Positions 1 through 8,672 of a DNA stretch of 64,000 nt are shown in pieces. A program made the translations under genes and the position numbers. The notes below the pieces were generated by a model, which worked only from the letters and a program-made list of their open reading frames with translations, ran no database searches and had not been told where the DNA came from. This stretch comes from Burkholderia latens (GTDB lineage: Bacteria; Pseudomonadota; Gammaproteobacteria; Burkholderiales; Burkholderiaceae). The stretch covers positions 3,100,001-3,164,000 of the forward strand of contig NZ_CP013435.1 in assembly GCF_001718795.1 (NCBI RefSeq), read 5' to 3'. The stretch's first letter is position 1, and each line of letters opens with the position of its first letter.

Positions 1-140
1 CCCTACAACTTCTTACAGCCGTCTCGCGCGCGATCGACGTGTGCACGGCCGCGGCTTGCCGGCCGCCGCGGCCGCTGCGTCGACGCTGGCGATAACCCGT
101 AGCGGCAACGCGTAGCGGCAAGCCGAATCGCACGACCGTT

Positions 141-1043
141 TCAGTTGCCGAGCGTCGCGCGACGCGCGGGCACGATACGCCACCCGAGGTTCACGCCGGC
201 CGCCGCGAGCAGGATCAGCAGCGCGCCGAGCACCTGCGTCCACGCGAGCGTCTGCCCGAACGCGACGCGATCGACGACGATCGCGACGACCGGGTACACG
301 AACGACAGCGCGCCCGTCATCGCGACCGGCAGCTTCTGGATCGCGCCGTACAGCAGCACGTACATCAGTCCGGTGTTCACGACGCCGAGCACGACGAGAT
401 CGAGCCACTGCGCGGCGTTGGCGGGCAACGTGTCGAAGTGCGCGAACGGCGCGAGCAGCACGATGCCGAGTCCGGCCTGCAGCAACGCGAGAAGATGCGG
501 CGGCGTGCCCTTCAGATGCTTCGTGACGATCGACGAGACCGCGTACAGGAACGCCGCGCCGAGCGACAGTGCGACGCCCTCGAGATATTCGCCGGGCACG
601 GCCAGCACCGCCGGCTCGACGCGCACGACGCAGACGAGCCCGACGAACGCCAGGGCAAGCCATGCGATCGTCGACGCGCCGATGCGTTCGCGGAACACGA
701 TCGCGCCGAGTGCGACGAGCATGAACGGCTGCGTGTTGTAGACGGCGGTCGCCATCGAGATCGACGCGCGCGAATACGCAGCGAACAGCAGCAGCCAGTT
801 CGCGACGATCGCGACGCTGCCGAGGGTGGCGAGCAAGAGCATGCGCGGCGAGAACAGCGAGCGGCGCAACAAGCCGAGTGCCGCGCAGACGATCGCCAGC
901 GTTGCCGCACCGAACAGGCAGCGGAAGAACACGACGTTGGTGAGCGGTTGCTGCGACGACATCACGAGCCAGCCGATCGTGCCGGACATCATCATCGCGA
1001 CGACCATTTCGGCAGCGCCGCGGCGGATTTCGTTCGAGGCCAT
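141..1043 (-). CDS. EamA/DMT-family inner-membrane exporter
   Basis: A 300-residue, very hydrophobic protein with about ten membrane segments arranged as two EamA repeats, the normal size for drug/metabolite transporters. Members export amino acids or other small metabolites; the substrate cannot be read from the sequence. The ATG at 1041-1043 is chosen because a GGAG ribosome site lies seven bases upstream and the protein then starts MASNEIRRG directly before the first membrane helix; an in-frame start 60 bases further upstream has no such support. It is divergent from an Lrp/AsnC regulator 113 bp away, a pairing typical of amino-acid efflux genes controlled by the neighbour. Bases 1-140 downstream of its stop hold no gene that I can support. 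Confidence 0.9.
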   Translation of the reverse strand: MASNEIRRGAAEMVVAMMMSGTIGWLVMSSQQPLTNVVFFRCLFGAATLAIVCAALGLLRRSLFSPRMLLLATLGSVAIVANWLLLFAAYSRASISMATAVYNTQPFMLVALGAIVFRERIGASTIAWLALAFVGLVCVVRVEPAVLAVPGEYLEGVALSLGAAFLYAVSSIVTKHLKGTPPHLLALLQAGLGIVLLAPFAHFDTLPANAAQWLDLVVLGVVNTGLMYVLLYGAIQKLPVAMTGALSFVYPVVAIVVDRVAFGQTLAWTQVLGALLILLAAAGVNLGWRIVPARRATLGN

Positions 1044-1119
1044 CAGGGACTCCGTTCGACGAGAGAAGATGACTTCGATTCTAGGAACTTGCTTTCCGCG
1101 CATCCACGCCTAAACTGAA

Positions 1120-1137
1120 GTGAAATCTTCGATTCAC
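1120..1137. promoter_or_regulatory. candidate Lrp/AsnC site between divergent genes
   Basis: GTGAA and TTCAC form an inverted repeat with an 8-bp AT-richer spacer, 20 bp before the Lrp-type regulator gene. A TAGAAT -10-like hexamer for the divergent exporter lies on the minus strand at 1079-1084. Lrp-family regulators often bind such short dyads near their own gene; assignment here is inference only. Confidence 0.3.
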
Positions 1138-1156
1138 CTTCGAAAGCAAAGCGATC

Positions 1157-1648
1157 ATGTCGAAACGCCTTTCCCCGCCCGCCGTTGCGTCACTGGACGC
1201 GACCGACCGCGCGATCCTCGCGGCGCTTGCCGACGACGCCCGCATAGCGACCAGCGAACTGGCGCGGCAGATCGGGCTGTCGGCGCCCGCGACCGCCGAC
1301 CGCGTGCGGCGGCTCGAGGCGCAGGGCGTGATCGCGGGCTTCACCGTCGAGCTGGATCCGCGCGCGCTCGGCTACACGCTGCAGGCGATCGTCCGCGTGA
1401 AGCCGCTGCCCGGGCAGCTGCATCTCGTCGAGGAGGTGTTGCGCCGGATTCCCGAATTCGTCGAATGCGACAAGGTAACCGGCGAGGATTGCTTCATCTG
1501 CCGCCTGTACCTGCGGACGATCGAGCATCTCGACGACATCCTGTCGAAGGTGACGGAGCGCGCGGAGACGAGCACGGCGATCGTGAAGTCGACGCCGGTG
1601 CCGCGCCGTCTGCCGCCGCTCGCCGAAGACGATGCGGCGCGGCGCTGA
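1157..1648 (+). CDS. Lrp/AsnC-family transcriptional regulator
   Basis: 163 residues, the usual length of the family. The N-terminal part (about residues 14-60) is the winged helix-turn-helix, with LDATDRAILAALADDARI and the recognition-helix segment LSAPATADRVRRLEAQGVI. Residues about 75-150 form the RAM/AsnC ligand-binding domain (VRVKPLPGQ, and VTGEDCFICRLYL matching the usual VTGxxDxxL strand). These proteins form octamers or dimers and sense amino acids. The divergent EamA exporter is the natural target. The tail after residue 145 is a proline/arginine-rich extension without family similarity. Confidence 0.93.
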   Translation: MSKRLSPPAVASLDATDRAILAALADDARIATSELARQIGLSAPATADRVRRLEAQGVIAGFTVELDPRALGYTLQAIVRVKPLPGQLHLVEEVLRRIPEFVECDKVTGEDCFICRLYLRTIEHLDDILSKVTERAETSTAIVKSTPVPRRLPPLAEDDAARR

Positions 1649-1699
1649 GCCCCGCGCACCGACCGTCGACGCGCGCCACGCGCCGCGCCCCCCGCAGGC

Positions 1700-2596
1700 T
1701 CACGCGGCCTCGTCGCGCGCGTCGAAGAACGCGAGCAGCTCGTCGATCAGCGCGACGGGCGCCTCTTCCGGAATGTAGTGCCCGCAATCGAGCGCGCGGC
1801 CGCTGACGTCGCGCGCAACGCGCCGCCATTCGTCGAGCGGATCGAAGCAGCGCGCGACGATCCCGTTCGCGCCCCACAGCACGCGCAGCGGACACGCGAC
1901 CTTGTTGCCGCGCTCGAGATCCGCGCGATCGTGTTCGAGATCGATCGTCGCCGACGCGCGGTAGTCCTCGCACATCGCATGCACGGCCCCCGGCTGCGCG
2001 AGCGCCGCGCGATACGCGGCGAGCGCGTGCGGCGCAAACGGCGCGAGCCCGGCGGAACGGTTGCCCATCACGCGCTCGATGTACGCATCGGTGCGGCCTT
2101 CGATCAGCGTTTCCGGCAGCGGCGCCGGCTGGATCAGGAAGAACCAGTGGAAATACGCGGTCGCGAACGCGCGGTCGGTCTTTTCGTACATCGCCAGCGT
2201 GGGCGCGATGTCCAGCAGCATCATCCGCTCGACGGCCGCCGGATGATCGAGTGCGAGCCGATGCGCGACGCGCGCGCCGCGATCGTGCGCGCACACGTGG
2301 AAATGCTCGAAGCCGAAATGCCGCATCACCGCGACCTGGTCGGCCGCCATGGCGCGTTTCGAATACGGTTCGTGGCTCGCGTCGCTCGGTGGCTTGCCCG
2401 ACGCGCCGTAGCCGCGCAGGTCGGTCGCGATCACCGTGAAATGATTCGCAAGCGTCGCGGCGACGCGATGCCAGATCATGTGGGTTTGCGGATGGCCGTG
2501 CAGCAGCAGAAGCGGTGGCCCCGCGCCTCCTTTGACACCGAAGATGTCGGTGTCGCGCACCGTCACGCGAAACGGTGCAAACGCGTCGAACGACAT
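1700..2596 (-). CDS. alpha/beta-hydrolase of the haloacetate (fluoroacetate) dehalogenase type
   Basis: 298 residues with the fluoroacetate dehalogenase layout. Seen: the oxyanion-side motif HGHPQTH (33-39), the nucleophile segment AHDRGAR giving Asp105, Arg106 and Arg109, acid Asp129, the halide pocket His150-Trp151, Tyr212, and catalytic His273 in CGHYIPEE. In the characterised Rhodopseudomonas enzyme the set is D110, R111, R114, D134, H155, W156, Y219, H280, so all eight have counterparts in order and at near-constant offset. The expected reaction is hydrolysis of a short 2-haloacid to a hydroxyacid through an aspartyl ester. Whether it truly cleaves C-F or prefers other haloacids or an epoxide cannot be told. 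It stands alone, convergent with the Lrp gene. Confidence 0.88.
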   Translation of the reverse strand: MSFDAFAPFRVTVRDTDIFGVKGGAGPPLLLLHGHPQTHMIWHRVAATLANHFTVIATDLRGYGASGKPPSDASHEPYSKRAMAADQVAVMRHFGFEHFHVCAHDRGARVAHRLALDHPAAVERMMLLDIAPTLAMYEKTDRAFATAYFHWFFLIQPAPLPETLIEGRTDAYIERVMGNRSAGLAPFAPHALAAYRAALAQPGAVHAMCEDYRASATIDLEHDRADLERGNKVACPLRVLWGANGIVARCFDPLDEWRRVARDVSGRALDCGHYIPEEAPVALIDELLAFFDARDEAA

Positions 2597-2748
2597 GGTT
2601 TGTTTCTCGTTGGTTTGTTATGGCGGCTATTGTAGGAGCGCGCGAGCCGGCACTGCGCGCGCCAGATGCCCGAATCCATAGAAAGAGAACACTCACTCGA
2701 TTGTCGTCACGCCGCGAGGTTTGCTAAGCTCGCGTAGAATCGCACGAC

Positions 2749-2768
2749 CGTTCGTATTAATATGAATG
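2749..2768. promoter_or_regulatory. AT-rich palindrome upstream of nitronate monooxygenase
   Basis: A 20-bp imperfect palindrome centred on TATTAATA (16 of 20 positions symmetric) about 105 bp before the downstream start codon, in an otherwise GC-rich stretch. It overlaps a second pseudo-palindrome, ACGACCGTTCGT, a shape often bound by TetR-family repressors. No regulator of that type is adjacent, so the binder is unknown. Confidence 0.35.
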
Positions 2769-2872
2769 TTTCATCGCGCGGCTACACTCGAAGCAAGTTC
2801 GACCGCCAAGCATGAAGCCGGCGCCGGCGCGATCGCGCCTGCTGCGGCCGCCCTCGAGACTGGAGACAACAC

Positions 2873-3832
2873 ATGGCATTGCCCGCCGTCCTGCAGAACC
2901 TGACGCTGCCCGTCATCGCGTCGCCGATGTTCATCGTCAGTTACCCCGAACTCGTGCTCGCGCAATGCAAGGCGGGTATCGTCGGCTCATTTCCCGCGCT
3001 CAACGCCCGCCCCGCCGAGCTGCTCGACGAGTGGCTCACGCAGATTCAGACCGAACTCGCCGGCCACAAGGCCAAGCACCCGGACGCGGTGATCGGCCCG
3101 ATCGCAGTCAACCAGATCGTCCACCAGTCGAACGTACGGCTCGAGCACGACGTGCGCGTGTGCGTCGAGCACAAGGTGCCGATCTTCATCACGAGCCTGC
3201 GCGCGCCGGCGCGCGAGATCGTCGACGCGGTGCACAGCTACGGCGGCATCGTGCTGCACGACGTGATCAACCTGCGCCATGCGCAGAAGGCGCTCGAAGC
3301 GGGCGTCGACGGGCTGATCCTCGTCGCGGCCGGCGCCGGTGGCCACGCGGGCACGACGTCGCCATTCGCGCTCGTCGGCGAAGTGCGCAAGATGTTCGAC
3401 GGCCCGATCGTGCTGTCCGGCGCGATCGCGAACGGCGGCTCGATCCTCGCCGCGCAGGCGATGGGCGCGGACCTCGCATACATGGGCACGCGCTTCATCG
3501 CGACGCAGGAAGCGCACGCGGTGGAGGACTACAAGCGCGCGATCCTCAACGCGAAATCGTCCGACATCGTCTACACGAATCTCTTCACCGGCGTGCACGG
3601 CAACTACATCCGCGAGAGCATCGAGAAGGCGGGCCTCGACCCGGACGCGCTGCCGGAATCGGACAAGTCGAAGATGAACTTCGGCGGCGACAAGGCGAAG
3701 GCGTGGAAGGACATCTGGGGCGCCGGCCAGGGCGTCGGCCTGATGGACGACCTGCCGAGCGTCGGCGCGCTCGTCGAACGACTGAAGCGCGAGTACGACG
3801 ACGCGAAGGCGCGGCTCGGCATCGCACGCTGA
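2873..3832 (+). CDS. nitronate monooxygenase (2-nitropropane dioxygenase family)
   Basis: 319 residues forming an FMN-binding TIM barrel of the NMO family. Recognisable parts are the N-terminal PVIASPMFIVS strand and loop, the LVAAGAGGHAG segment whose His is the usual catalytic base, the phosphate-binding LSGAIANGGSILAAQAMGADLAYMGTRF split over two strands, and the closing FIATQEA. The enzyme oxidises alkyl nitronates (for example propionate 3-nitronate) to carbonyl compounds, a detoxification role. The ATG follows a GGAGACAAC ribosome site. Monocistronic: a bidirectional terminator follows 65 bp after the stop. Confidence 0.92.
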   Translation: MALPAVLQNLTLPVIASPMFIVSYPELVLAQCKAGIVGSFPALNARPAELLDEWLTQIQTELAGHKAKHPDAVIGPIAVNQIVHQSNVRLEHDVRVCVEHKVPIFITSLRAPAREIVDAVHSYGGIVLHDVINLRHAQKALEAGVDGLILVAAGAGGHAGTTSPFALVGEVRKMFDGPIVLSGAIANGGSILAAQAMGADLAYMGTRFIATQEAHAVEDYKRAILNAKSSDIVYTNLFTGVHGNYIRESIEKAGLDPDALPESDKSKMNFGGDKAKAWKDIWGAGQGVGLMDDLPSVGALVERLKREYDDAKARLGIAR

Positions 3833-3897
3833 TCGCGGCCCAGCGGCGGCGGGTCATGCCGCCGCCGCGCCGCGCGTGAAAGCCGACGCGAACAAAA

Positions 3898-3924
3898 AAG
3901 CGCGAACCGCAACGGCTCGCGCTT
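3898..3924. terminator. bidirectional rho-independent terminator
   Basis: Twelve-base arms AAGCGCGAACCG and CGGCTCGCGCTT (one mismatch) with a CAA loop, flanked by A6 on the left and T6 on the right, so it can stop both the monooxygenase transcript and the LysR transcript that converge here. Confidence 0.85.
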
Positions 3925-3957
3925 TTTTCATGTCCGCCCGCGGGCGGTCGAACAGGG

Positions 3958-4917
3958 TCAGGCGCGCTTGATCCGCGCGATCGGCAGCACGCGCAGCCGC
4001 GCCTCGATCGACGGGCACAGCGACTGCCCTTCGAAACGCGCGGCGAGGAAATCGACGAACGAGCGCACCTTCGCGGACACGTGACGGCGGCTCGCGTACA
4101 CCGCGTAGATCGGCGCCTCGTGCGGCGGCACGGAATCCAGCAGCACCGGCACGAGCCGGCCCGATTCGATGTCGTCGCCCACCACCTCGGTGCCTAGCAG
4201 TGCGATGCCGGCGCCGGCGAGCACGGCCGCGCGCAACCCTTCGAGATGGTTCACGATCAGGTTGCCGTTCAGATTCACGCGCGACGCGGCGGCCGCATCG
4301 ATCATCAGCGTGTCGAGCATCGTCGAATTCGAATCGCGACGCACGTAATTGTGGTGCGCGAGATCGCCGATCGTCTGCGGCGTACCGTGCTTTTGCAGGT
4401 ACTCGGGGGACGCGACCAGCAGAATGTGCGCGGTCGCGATCTGCCGCGCGACGAGCGACGACGATTTGAGCCCGTTCGGCGCCGCGCGCACCGCGACGTC
4501 GTAGCCCTCCTCGATCAGGTCGACCACGCGGTCGGACAGCGTCATGTCGACGGTCACGTCCGGGAACCGACCCGCATAATCGGTGACGGCCTGCATCACG
4601 TGACGCAGCCCGAACGCGGACAGCGACGTCACGCGCAGGCGGCCCTGCGGGACGACGCTAGCCGCGCCGACCGCCTGTCCGGCTTCGTCGAGTTCCGACA
4701 GCGCCTGCACGAGGCGCTCGTAGTATTCGCGGCCCGCCTCGGTCGGCGCGACGCGTCGTGTCGTGCGATGCAGCAGCCGCGCGCCGAGCTGCTGCTCGAG
4801 ATGCATCACGTGCTTGCTCGCCATCGCGGCCGACATCTGCATGCGCTCAGCCGCGCCGACGAAGCTGCCGACTTCGACGACGTAGCGAAACACATTCATG
4901 CTGACGAGGGTATCCAT
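3958..4917 (-). CDS. LysR-family transcriptional regulator
   Basis: 319 residues: N-terminal winged helix (MDTLVSMNVFRYVVEVGSF, then AERMQMSAAMASKHVMHLE and LLHRTTRRVAPTEAG) and a C-terminal periplasmic-binding-like effector domain. The family's usual length is about 300. The start at 4917 is preferred over one 33 bases upstream because MDTLVSMNVF aligns with the normal LysR N-terminus. Sequence resembles the AaeR/DsdC-like group that controls aromatic or redox genes, but the target is unknown; no divergent gene is tightly paired. The 172 bp between it and the downstream porin terminator carry nothing else. Confidence 0.92.
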   Translation of the reverse strand: MDTLVSMNVFRYVVEVGSFVGAAERMQMSAAMASKHVMHLEQQLGARLLHRTTRRVAPTEAGREYYERLVQALSELDEAGQAVGAASVVPQGRLRVTSLSAFGLRHVMQAVTDYAGRFPDVTVDMTLSDRVVDLIEEGYDVAVRAAPNGLKSSSLVARQIATAHILLVASPEYLQKHGTPQTIGDLAHHNYVRRDSNSTMLDTLMIDAAAASRVNLNGNLIVNHLEGLRAAVLAGAGIALLGTEVVGDDIESGRLVPVLLDSVPPHEAPIYAVYASRRHVSAKVRSFVDFLAARFEGQSLCPSIEARLRVLPIARIKRA

Positions 4918-5000
4918 CGAACTAGCTCGCAATTCCTGGGAATCATGCAATTACGAGATAGGGTAACAAAGCCGCGGCAACAAGAAGGTCAACAAACGCA

Positions 5001-5029
5001 AAACGGCGCCGCGTGCAGCGGCGCCGTTT
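5001..5029 (-). terminator. rho-independent terminator of the porin gene
   Basis: Perfect 12-bp arms AAACGGCGCCGC / GCGGCGCCGTTT with loop GTGCA; read on the minus strand the second arm runs into TTTTG. It lies 60 bp after the stop of the porin gene. Confidence 0.85.
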
Positions 5030-5089
5030 CGGGGCGAAACCGGACAGACGGGACGCGCGGCGCTTCGCGCGCGGGCGCCGAACCGGGCG

Positions 5090-6166
5090 TCAGAACTTCG
5101 CGCGGATGCCTGCGCCGAACGTGTTGCCGTTCGACAGGCCGCTGATGTGGTCGTTCATGTACGCGGCGTAGACGTCCGTGCGTTTCGACAGCGGATAGTC
5201 GTAGCCGACGGCCCAGGTCTGGCGCGTCTGGTCGAGGCCGCCGCCGTCGCGCGAATACGCATACGACGCCATCGCGTTGCCGACGCCGAGCGGCACCGAC
5301 ACACCGCCCTGCGCGGTGTTCACGTGCCAGCTGCCCGCGACCTGATCGTTCTTCGTATACATGTACTGGCCGAACAGCTTTACGTACTTCAGGTCGTAGG
5401 TCGCCCCCACCAGGCCGATGCCCTGGCTCTTCATGCCGGTCACGAGCGAGCTCAGGTCCTGCGGGCCGTTGTTGAAGTTCACGTACTGGTACACGGCGGT
5501 CGCCGCGAACGGGCCGTTCGCGTAGTTGAACTGCGCGCTCCACTTTTTCGAGCGGTTGTCGCCTGCCGTGTTGCCGAGCGCGTACATCGCCGCGAAATTC
5601 AGTCCACCGAACGACGGCGACGTGTACGACACCGCGTTGTTCCAGCCCGAATCGCCGACCGCACCCTGGTCGCTCGGATAGGTCGGGAACGTGCCCAGCC
5701 CGAGGAACACGTGATACACCATCGGCGAAAAGGTGTACGAGTCGTAGAACGGGTTGAACAGGATCGTCGACAGGAACAGGTGCGTCGTCAGGCGGCCTGC
5801 CGTCACGGTGCCGTACGGCGAGCTGACGCCGACGTACGCGTTGCGCGCGAAGAACGTGTCGCCCTGGAAGCGGCCGAACTGGCCGTTTTGCGCGCGGAAG
5901 AAGCTCTCCAGCGTGAAGATCGCCTTGTAGCCGTTGCCCAGATCCTCTGCGCCGTGCAGGCCCCAGTACGACGTCGACATCCCGCCGCCGGACACGTTCC
6001 ATGCGCGATCGCTGCCCGGGAACTTGGTCGCGCCGACCCATTCGTCGACCTGACCGTAGAGCGAGACGCTCGACTGCGCGTGGACGGGTGCGGCGGCCGC
6101 CACGCAGGCGGCCGCGGCGATCAGCTTGACGGACGTGCGCGACGCACGGCGAGCGAATGCTTTCAT
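5090..6166 (-). CDS. outer-membrane porin (Porin_4 / OmpC-like)
   Basis: 358 residues: a signal peptide ending APVHAQ, then the hallmark start SSVSLYGQVDEWVG and alternating amphipathic strands up to the C-terminal phenylalanine (GAGIRAKF) required for BAM-mediated insertion. Contains LGNGYKAIFTLESFF and YVGVSSPYGTVTAGR motifs of betaproteobacterial general porins. It forms a trimeric 16-strand barrel passing small hydrophilic solutes. GGAGATCCC lies just upstream of the ATG. Monocistronic with its own terminator. Substrate preference cannot be predicted. Confidence 0.95.
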   Translation of the reverse strand: MKAFARRASRTSVKLIAAAACVAAAAPVHAQSSVSLYGQVDEWVGATKFPGSDRAWNVSGGGMSTSYWGLHGAEDLGNGYKAIFTLESFFRAQNGQFGRFQGDTFFARNAYVGVSSPYGTVTAGRLTTHLFLSTILFNPFYDSYTFSPMVYHVFLGLGTFPTYPSDQGAVGDSGWNNAVSYTSPSFGGLNFAAMYALGNTAGDNRSKKWSAQFNYANGPFAATAVYQYVNFNNGPQDLSSLVTGMKSQGIGLVGATYDLKYVKLFGQYMYTKNDQVAGSWHVNTAQGGVSVPLGVGNAMASYAYSRDGGGLDQTRQTWAVGYDYPLSKRTDVYAAYMNDHISGLSNGNTFGAGIRAKF

Positions 6167-6511
6167 GGGATCTCCAGGTTTTGTCGAATGAACGATAAGT
6201 GGCGCGAGCGTTGTTTTAGGAGCCGATTGCTTGCGTCGTGTGGGGCGCAGCCATCTTTACGGAACATGGGTCCCGCCAAAATTGCGCACACTTATTGCGG
6301 GTATAGCGGCGGCATTAACTTCGCGGCATCGGCACGTGGCCGGGCGCGGCCCGGCGGCCCCGCGCGGGACGAACACGCGACGGGACGGCCGCGGGAGGCA
6401 CGCGTGCCGGGCGCGAAAGATAGCGCAATGCAGCGGGAAAATCAGCGGAAATCTGCGCGCGACTGTGGCGAATCCGCATCACGGCCGGCAGGGGACGAAC
6501 GCGCGGGGCGC
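6167..6511. other. 345-bp intergenic region
   Basis: Upstream of the porin gene (minus strand) and downstream of the small secreted protein gene. It must hold the porin promoter, but I see no clean -35/-10 pair. No ORF here has a family match or plausible codon use. Confidence 0.5.
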
Positions 6512-7006
6512 TCAGTTTCGGTAGAACGGAGAAAAAAACGGCGAACGCGACGGTTCTTCCTGCGCGCGCGGCGGCGGCAGCGGCCGACCGCCGCGCTCTT
6601 CGTTGTAGCGCGCGACGTCGGCGCGGATCGAACCCGCGCGCAGCGGGACGTTGCCGCCGCCTGGCGGGCGCGGCATCTGGCGCGAATCGGCACTGATCGG
6701 ACGATATGGACTCTGCGCCGCGTAATGGCCGTAAGACGGTGTCGGGCGCAGCCCCCAGCGCGGGCCGTAGCCGCTCACGCCGCCGGCCCGCGTGCCGGGG
6801 GCAGACGCCCCGCGGCGCCAGACCGGCGCGCCGCCGGCCGACTGGCCATCCGCATGAATGCCGCCGAGACCGTGGCCGAAACCGTGGCCGAAGCCGCCGA
6901 ACGCCGGACCGCCGTGCGGCGGTTGCGCGAGCGCGAGCGGCATCACCAGCGCGCCGAGCACGCCTGCCACCCATCGTCCGACCTTCAGTTTCACCCGTTC
7001 CGTCAT
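6512..7006 (-). CDS. small secreted Gly/Pro/Arg-rich protein, function unknown
   Basis: 164 residues. The first 28 form a signal peptide (positive MTERVKLKVGR, hydrophobic core WVAGVLGALVMPLAL, cleavage after ALA). The mature part is low complexity: a Gly/Phe/His stretch (GGFGHGFGHGLGG), then Arg/Pro/Gly-rich sequence and an ending SPFFSPFYRN. I recognise no domain. It is likely periplasmic or cell-surface. No operon partner; the upstream region has overlapping inverted repeats (7105-7141). Confidence 0.7.
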   Translation of the reverse strand: MTERVKLKVGRWVAGVLGALVMPLALAQPPHGGPAFGGFGHGFGHGLGGIHADGQSAGGAPVWRRGASAPGTRAGGVSGYGPRWGLRPTPSYGHYAAQSPYRPISADSRQMPRPPGGGNVPLRAGSIRADVARYNEERGGRPLPPPRAQEEPSRSPFFSPFYRN

Positions 7007-7104
7007 CGTTCAGTGCCTGTTCCTGCAGGCGCGGGCCATTTCCAGCCGACACCCGCCTTTCAGCAGTAATTTATGAGCGGGCCGAAACGGTGTCGAGCCA
7101 AAAA

Positions 7105-7141
7105 GTGTTAGGTCGCCGGCATCGGTGTAACACCATGTTAC
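7105..7141. promoter_or_regulatory. overlapping inverted repeats in intergenic DNA
   Basis: GTAACA-CCA-TGTTAC (7127-7141) is a perfect 15-bp dyad. Its left arm also belongs to a second dyad, GTGTTA at 7105-7110 with TAACAC at 7128-7133. The region between the divergent small secreted protein and the BASS-family carrier is AT-richer than its surroundings. It may be an operator or alternative hairpins. Confidence 0.35.
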
Positions 7142-7352
7142 TGCTAGGTTTTTTCACTTCCGGCCGCCATCGCGGCAGAACATTCTTCTGTCTTTCCGGC
7201 CCCGGTTGCGCGGTGCGGCGGCCAACTCGTCTCATGCATCCTGCTCATCAATCGATTCCCACAATGAATTTGTTTATTGAATGACCGCGCGGGACAATGT
7301 CGGCTTCGCGCGCGCGACGTGCGCGCCCGCCATTTTCGTTTCGAGTTTCCCG

Positions 7353-8396
7353 ATGGCCCGTCCCCGTTTCGTTCCCGACAACTTCACGCTCGCGCTCGTC
7401 GGCACCGTCGTGCTCGCGAGCCTGCTGCCGTGCCGCGGCCCGGCCGCGCACGCGTTCAATTGGGCGACCAACATCGCGGTCGGCCTGCTGTTCTTCCTGC
7501 ATGGCGCGAAGCTGTCGCGCGAGGCCGTCGTCGCGGGCGCGACCCACTGGCGGCTGCACGCGGTCGTGCTGCTCAGCACGTTCGCATTGTTTCCGCTGCT
7601 CGGCCTCGCGCTGAAGCCCGTGCTGCAGCCGCTCGTCACGCCCGCGCTGTATGCAGGCGTGCTGTTCCTGTGCACGCTGCCGTCGACGGTCCAGTCGTCG
7701 ATCGCGTTCACGTCGATCGCGAAGGGCAACGTGCCGGCCGCCGTATGCGCGGCGTCCGCGTCGAGCCTGCTCGGCATCTTCGTCACGCCCGCGCTCGTCG
7801 GGCTGATGATCACGTCGCAGTCCGCGGCGTCCGCGTCGCCGTGGAGCACCGTCGGCAGCATCGTGATGCAGCTGCTCGTGCCGTTCATCGCCGGTCAGCT
7901 GCTGCGCCCCGTGATCGGCGGCTGGATCGAACGCAACCGCGGCGTGCTGCGCTTCGTCGACCAAGGATCGATCCTGCTCGTCGTCTACGTCGCGTTCAGC
8001 GAAGCCGTGAACCAGGGGTTGTGGCACCAGATTCCGGCGCGCGCACTCGGCGGCCTGCTGGTGGTCAACGTCGTGCTGCTCTTGATCGCACTGGTGCTGA
8101 CCACCGTCGTCAGCAAGCGGCTCGGCTTCAATCGGGCCGACCAGATCACGATCATCTTCTGCGGGTCGAAAAAGAGCCTCGCGGCCGGCGTGCCGATGGC
8201 GAAGGTGATCTTCTCCGCGCACGCGGTCGGCGCGATCGTGCTGCCGCTGATGCTGTTCCACCAGATCCAGCTGATGGCATGCGCGGCGCTCGCGCAGCAC
8301 TGGGGCGCACGGGACACGAGCGGCGAGCGCGACGGCGAGAAGGCGTCGGCCGCGGCGGCGCGCACAAGCGGCGCGCTGAACGCAGGCAAGCGTTGA
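7353..8396 (+). CDS. bile acid:sodium symporter family (BASS, YfeH-like) carrier
   Basis: 347 residues with about ten membrane helices and the SBF_like motifs WATNIAVGLLFFLHGAKLS near the N-terminus and FCGSKKSLAAGVPMAK near residue 275, characteristic of the bacterial BASS subgroup that includes YfeH and arsenite-carrier relatives. It is an inner-membrane Na+-coupled transporter for organic anions; the true substrate is unknown. An in-frame ATG at 7281 would add 24 residues not expected in the family and has no ribosome site, so MARPRFVPDNF at 7353 is preferred, although its own ribosome site is weak. Confidence 0.85.
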   Translation: MARPRFVPDNFTLALVGTVVLASLLPCRGPAAHAFNWATNIAVGLLFFLHGAKLSREAVVAGATHWRLHAVVLLSTFALFPLLGLALKPVLQPLVTPALYAGVLFLCTLPSTVQSSIAFTSIAKGNVPAAVCAASASSLLGIFVTPALVGLMITSQSAASASPWSTVGSIVMQLLVPFIAGQLLRPVIGGWIERNRGVLRFVDQGSILLVVYVAFSEAVNQGLWHQIPARALGGLLVVNVVLLLIALVLTTVVSKRLGFNRADQITIIFCGSKKSLAAGVPMAKVIFSAHAVGAIVLPLMLFHQIQLMACAALAQHWGARDTSGERDGEKASAAAARTSGALNAGKR

Positions 8397-8488
8397 CGCG
8401 GGAGGAGCGCGGCCGGCTGGCCGGGCCGCGCTGAAGGATCGTGCGGGAATGGCAGGATCATCGTTGTCCGTTCGCCTTTGCGCTCTCC

Positions 8489-8528
8489 CGCTTCTCCGCT
8501 TCTCCGCTTCTCCGCTTCCCCGCTTCCC
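8489..8528. repeat. short 8-bp tandem repeat
   Basis: Three exact CGCTTCTC units followed by two CGCTTCCC units, in the 276-bp gap between the BASS carrier and the EAL/GGDEF gene. It is pyrimidine-only on this strand. An 8-bp unit is prone to slippage, but it is non-coding in the preferred gene model. Confidence 0.8.
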
Positions 8529-8672
8529 CACGCCCAGCACCTCGCCGCCATAGCGCTTCGCCCACCGCGGGGGCGCACCAAGAACGCGCGCGTCGTCACA
8601 AAAAATTCATTCAACCTTCCCGAGTGCGCTGCCGTTAAGTCGGGCGTCCCGTCGCTTCGGCTGCCCTCGTCC

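Noticed and set aside
125..2752. 16-bp direct repeat GAATCGCACGACCGTT at 125-140 and 2737-2752
   Set aside because: One exact 16-mer pair is expected about by chance in 64 kb of GC-rich DNA; no target duplication or mobile gene is associated.
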